In this document: positions 5,614 through 5,798 of the stretch, in pieces
Position numbering within the stretch: the stretch's first letter is position 1
Layout of the letters: each line of letters opens with the position of its first letter
Assembly: GCA_009787435.1 (NCBI GenBank)
Contig: WRFW01000118.1
Span: forward strand, 1-5,798
Direction of reading: 5' to 3'
Length of the DNA: 5,798 bases
DNA from: Defluviitaleaceae bacterium
GTDB taxonomy: Bacteria; Bacillota; Clostridia; Lachnospirales; UBA5962
The notes under the pieces: generated by a model
The model's database searches: none
What the model was told of the DNA's origin: nothing
The model's input: only the letters and a program-made list of their open reading frames with translations
Position numbers and translations under genes: made by a program

Positions 5614-5798
5614 TTAGTCCTCCTCGTCATCAAAAATAGATTTTTTAGGTTTAGTAGTGCAGACGTTCATTACTATACCCATAGTAATCATTAAAACCCA
5701 CATAGAACTACCACCGTGGCTAATAAAAGGAAGATTTATACCTGTGTTAGGCAAAATGCTAGTAACCACACCAATGTGTATAAAAGTCTGAAAAAATA
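5614..5798 (-). CDS. rodA: RodA/FtsW/SpoVE-family (SEDS) peptidoglycan polymerase, C-terminal fragment
   Basis: These are the last 60 codons of a multi-span SEDS glycosyltransferase, which polymerises lipid II into glycan strands together with a class B penicillin-binding protein. The 5' end lies beyond the right edge. The fragment reads FFQTFIHIGVVTSILPNTG, then INLPFISHGGSS, which is the conserved family block (QTF.NIGV....P.TG..LPF.S.GGSS). A final transmembrane helix follows (MWVLMITMGIVMNV) and then a short cytoplasmic tail, KPKKSIFDDEED. The usual Tyr or Phe in S-Y/F-GGSS is His here. Being directly upstream of mgsA favours the rodA of clostridial rod-shape/min clusters, but from the tail alone FtsW or SpoVE cannot be excluded. 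The stop is one base before the mgsA start. Confidence 0.88.
   Translation of the reverse strand, partial: FFQTFIHIGVVTSILPNTGINLPFISHGGSSMWVLMITMGIVMNVCTTKPKKSIFDDEED
5619..5625 (-). promoter_or_regulatory. Ribosome binding site deciding the mgsA start
   Basis: On the minus strand GAGGAGG ends six bases before the ATG at 5612-5610. It is encoded by the final acidic codons (EED) of the upstream rodA-family gene. Its position selects the 130-residue product over a start seven codons upstream, which would place this site inside the coding region. Confidence 0.85.

Noticed and set aside
5613..5633. Upstream start for mgsA adding seven residues (MMTRRTK)
   Set aside because: It would overlap the end of the rodA-family gene, lacks a ribosome binding site, and places the strong GAGGAGG inside the coding region. 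Homologues begin at MKIA.

Overview
The window looks like chromosomal DNA from a low-GC Gram-positive bacterium, most likely a member of the Clostridia. The evidence is an A+T-rich composition, strong GGAGG-type ribosome binding sites, and the tail of a peptidoglycan polymerase gene (RodA/FtsW type) followed directly by a methylglyoxal synthase gene, an order I recall from clostridial rod-shape/min gene clusters. The PNTG form of the polymerase motif is reminiscent of Lachnospiraceae-like lineages. I cannot name a genus.

Layout: five genes lie on the + strand and two converge on them from the - strand. From the left: (1) the last 53 codons of a UvrD/PcrA-type DNA helicase; (2) a 44-residue single-span membrane protein with a GTG start, directly abutting the helicase stop; (3) a 747-residue single-span membrane protein with a long acidic cytoplasmic part and a large beta-rich outer part, which I do not recognise; (4) uxuB, fructuronate reductase, 3 bases after gene 3; (5) uxuA, mannonate dehydratase, 23 bases further on. 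A perfect 25-bp inverted repeat then forms what looks like a bidirectional terminator. On the - strand, mgsA (methylglyoxal synthase family) follows the 3' end of a rodA/ftsW-family gene that runs off the right edge. The whole window is gene-dense: the longest gap is about 58 bases and is mostly terminator.

Function: UxuB and UxuA catalyse consecutive steps of hexuronate (glucuronate) breakdown, fructuronate to mannonate to 2-keto-3-deoxygluconate. No isomerase, KDG kinase, aldolase, transporter or regulator gene is present here, so the rest of the pathway must be elsewhere. The tight packing suggests that the unknown membrane protein and uxuBA share a transcript, which is an unexplained pairing. 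The least ordinary points are: the unknown membrane protein with its repeated cytoplasmic LLxxTLA motif; the small membrane protein in front of it; and the methylglyoxal synthase homologue, where two positions that are catalytic in E. coli MgsA (Asp71 and His98) are Glu and Tyr. No mobile element, CRISPR array, tRNA or rRNA is visible.
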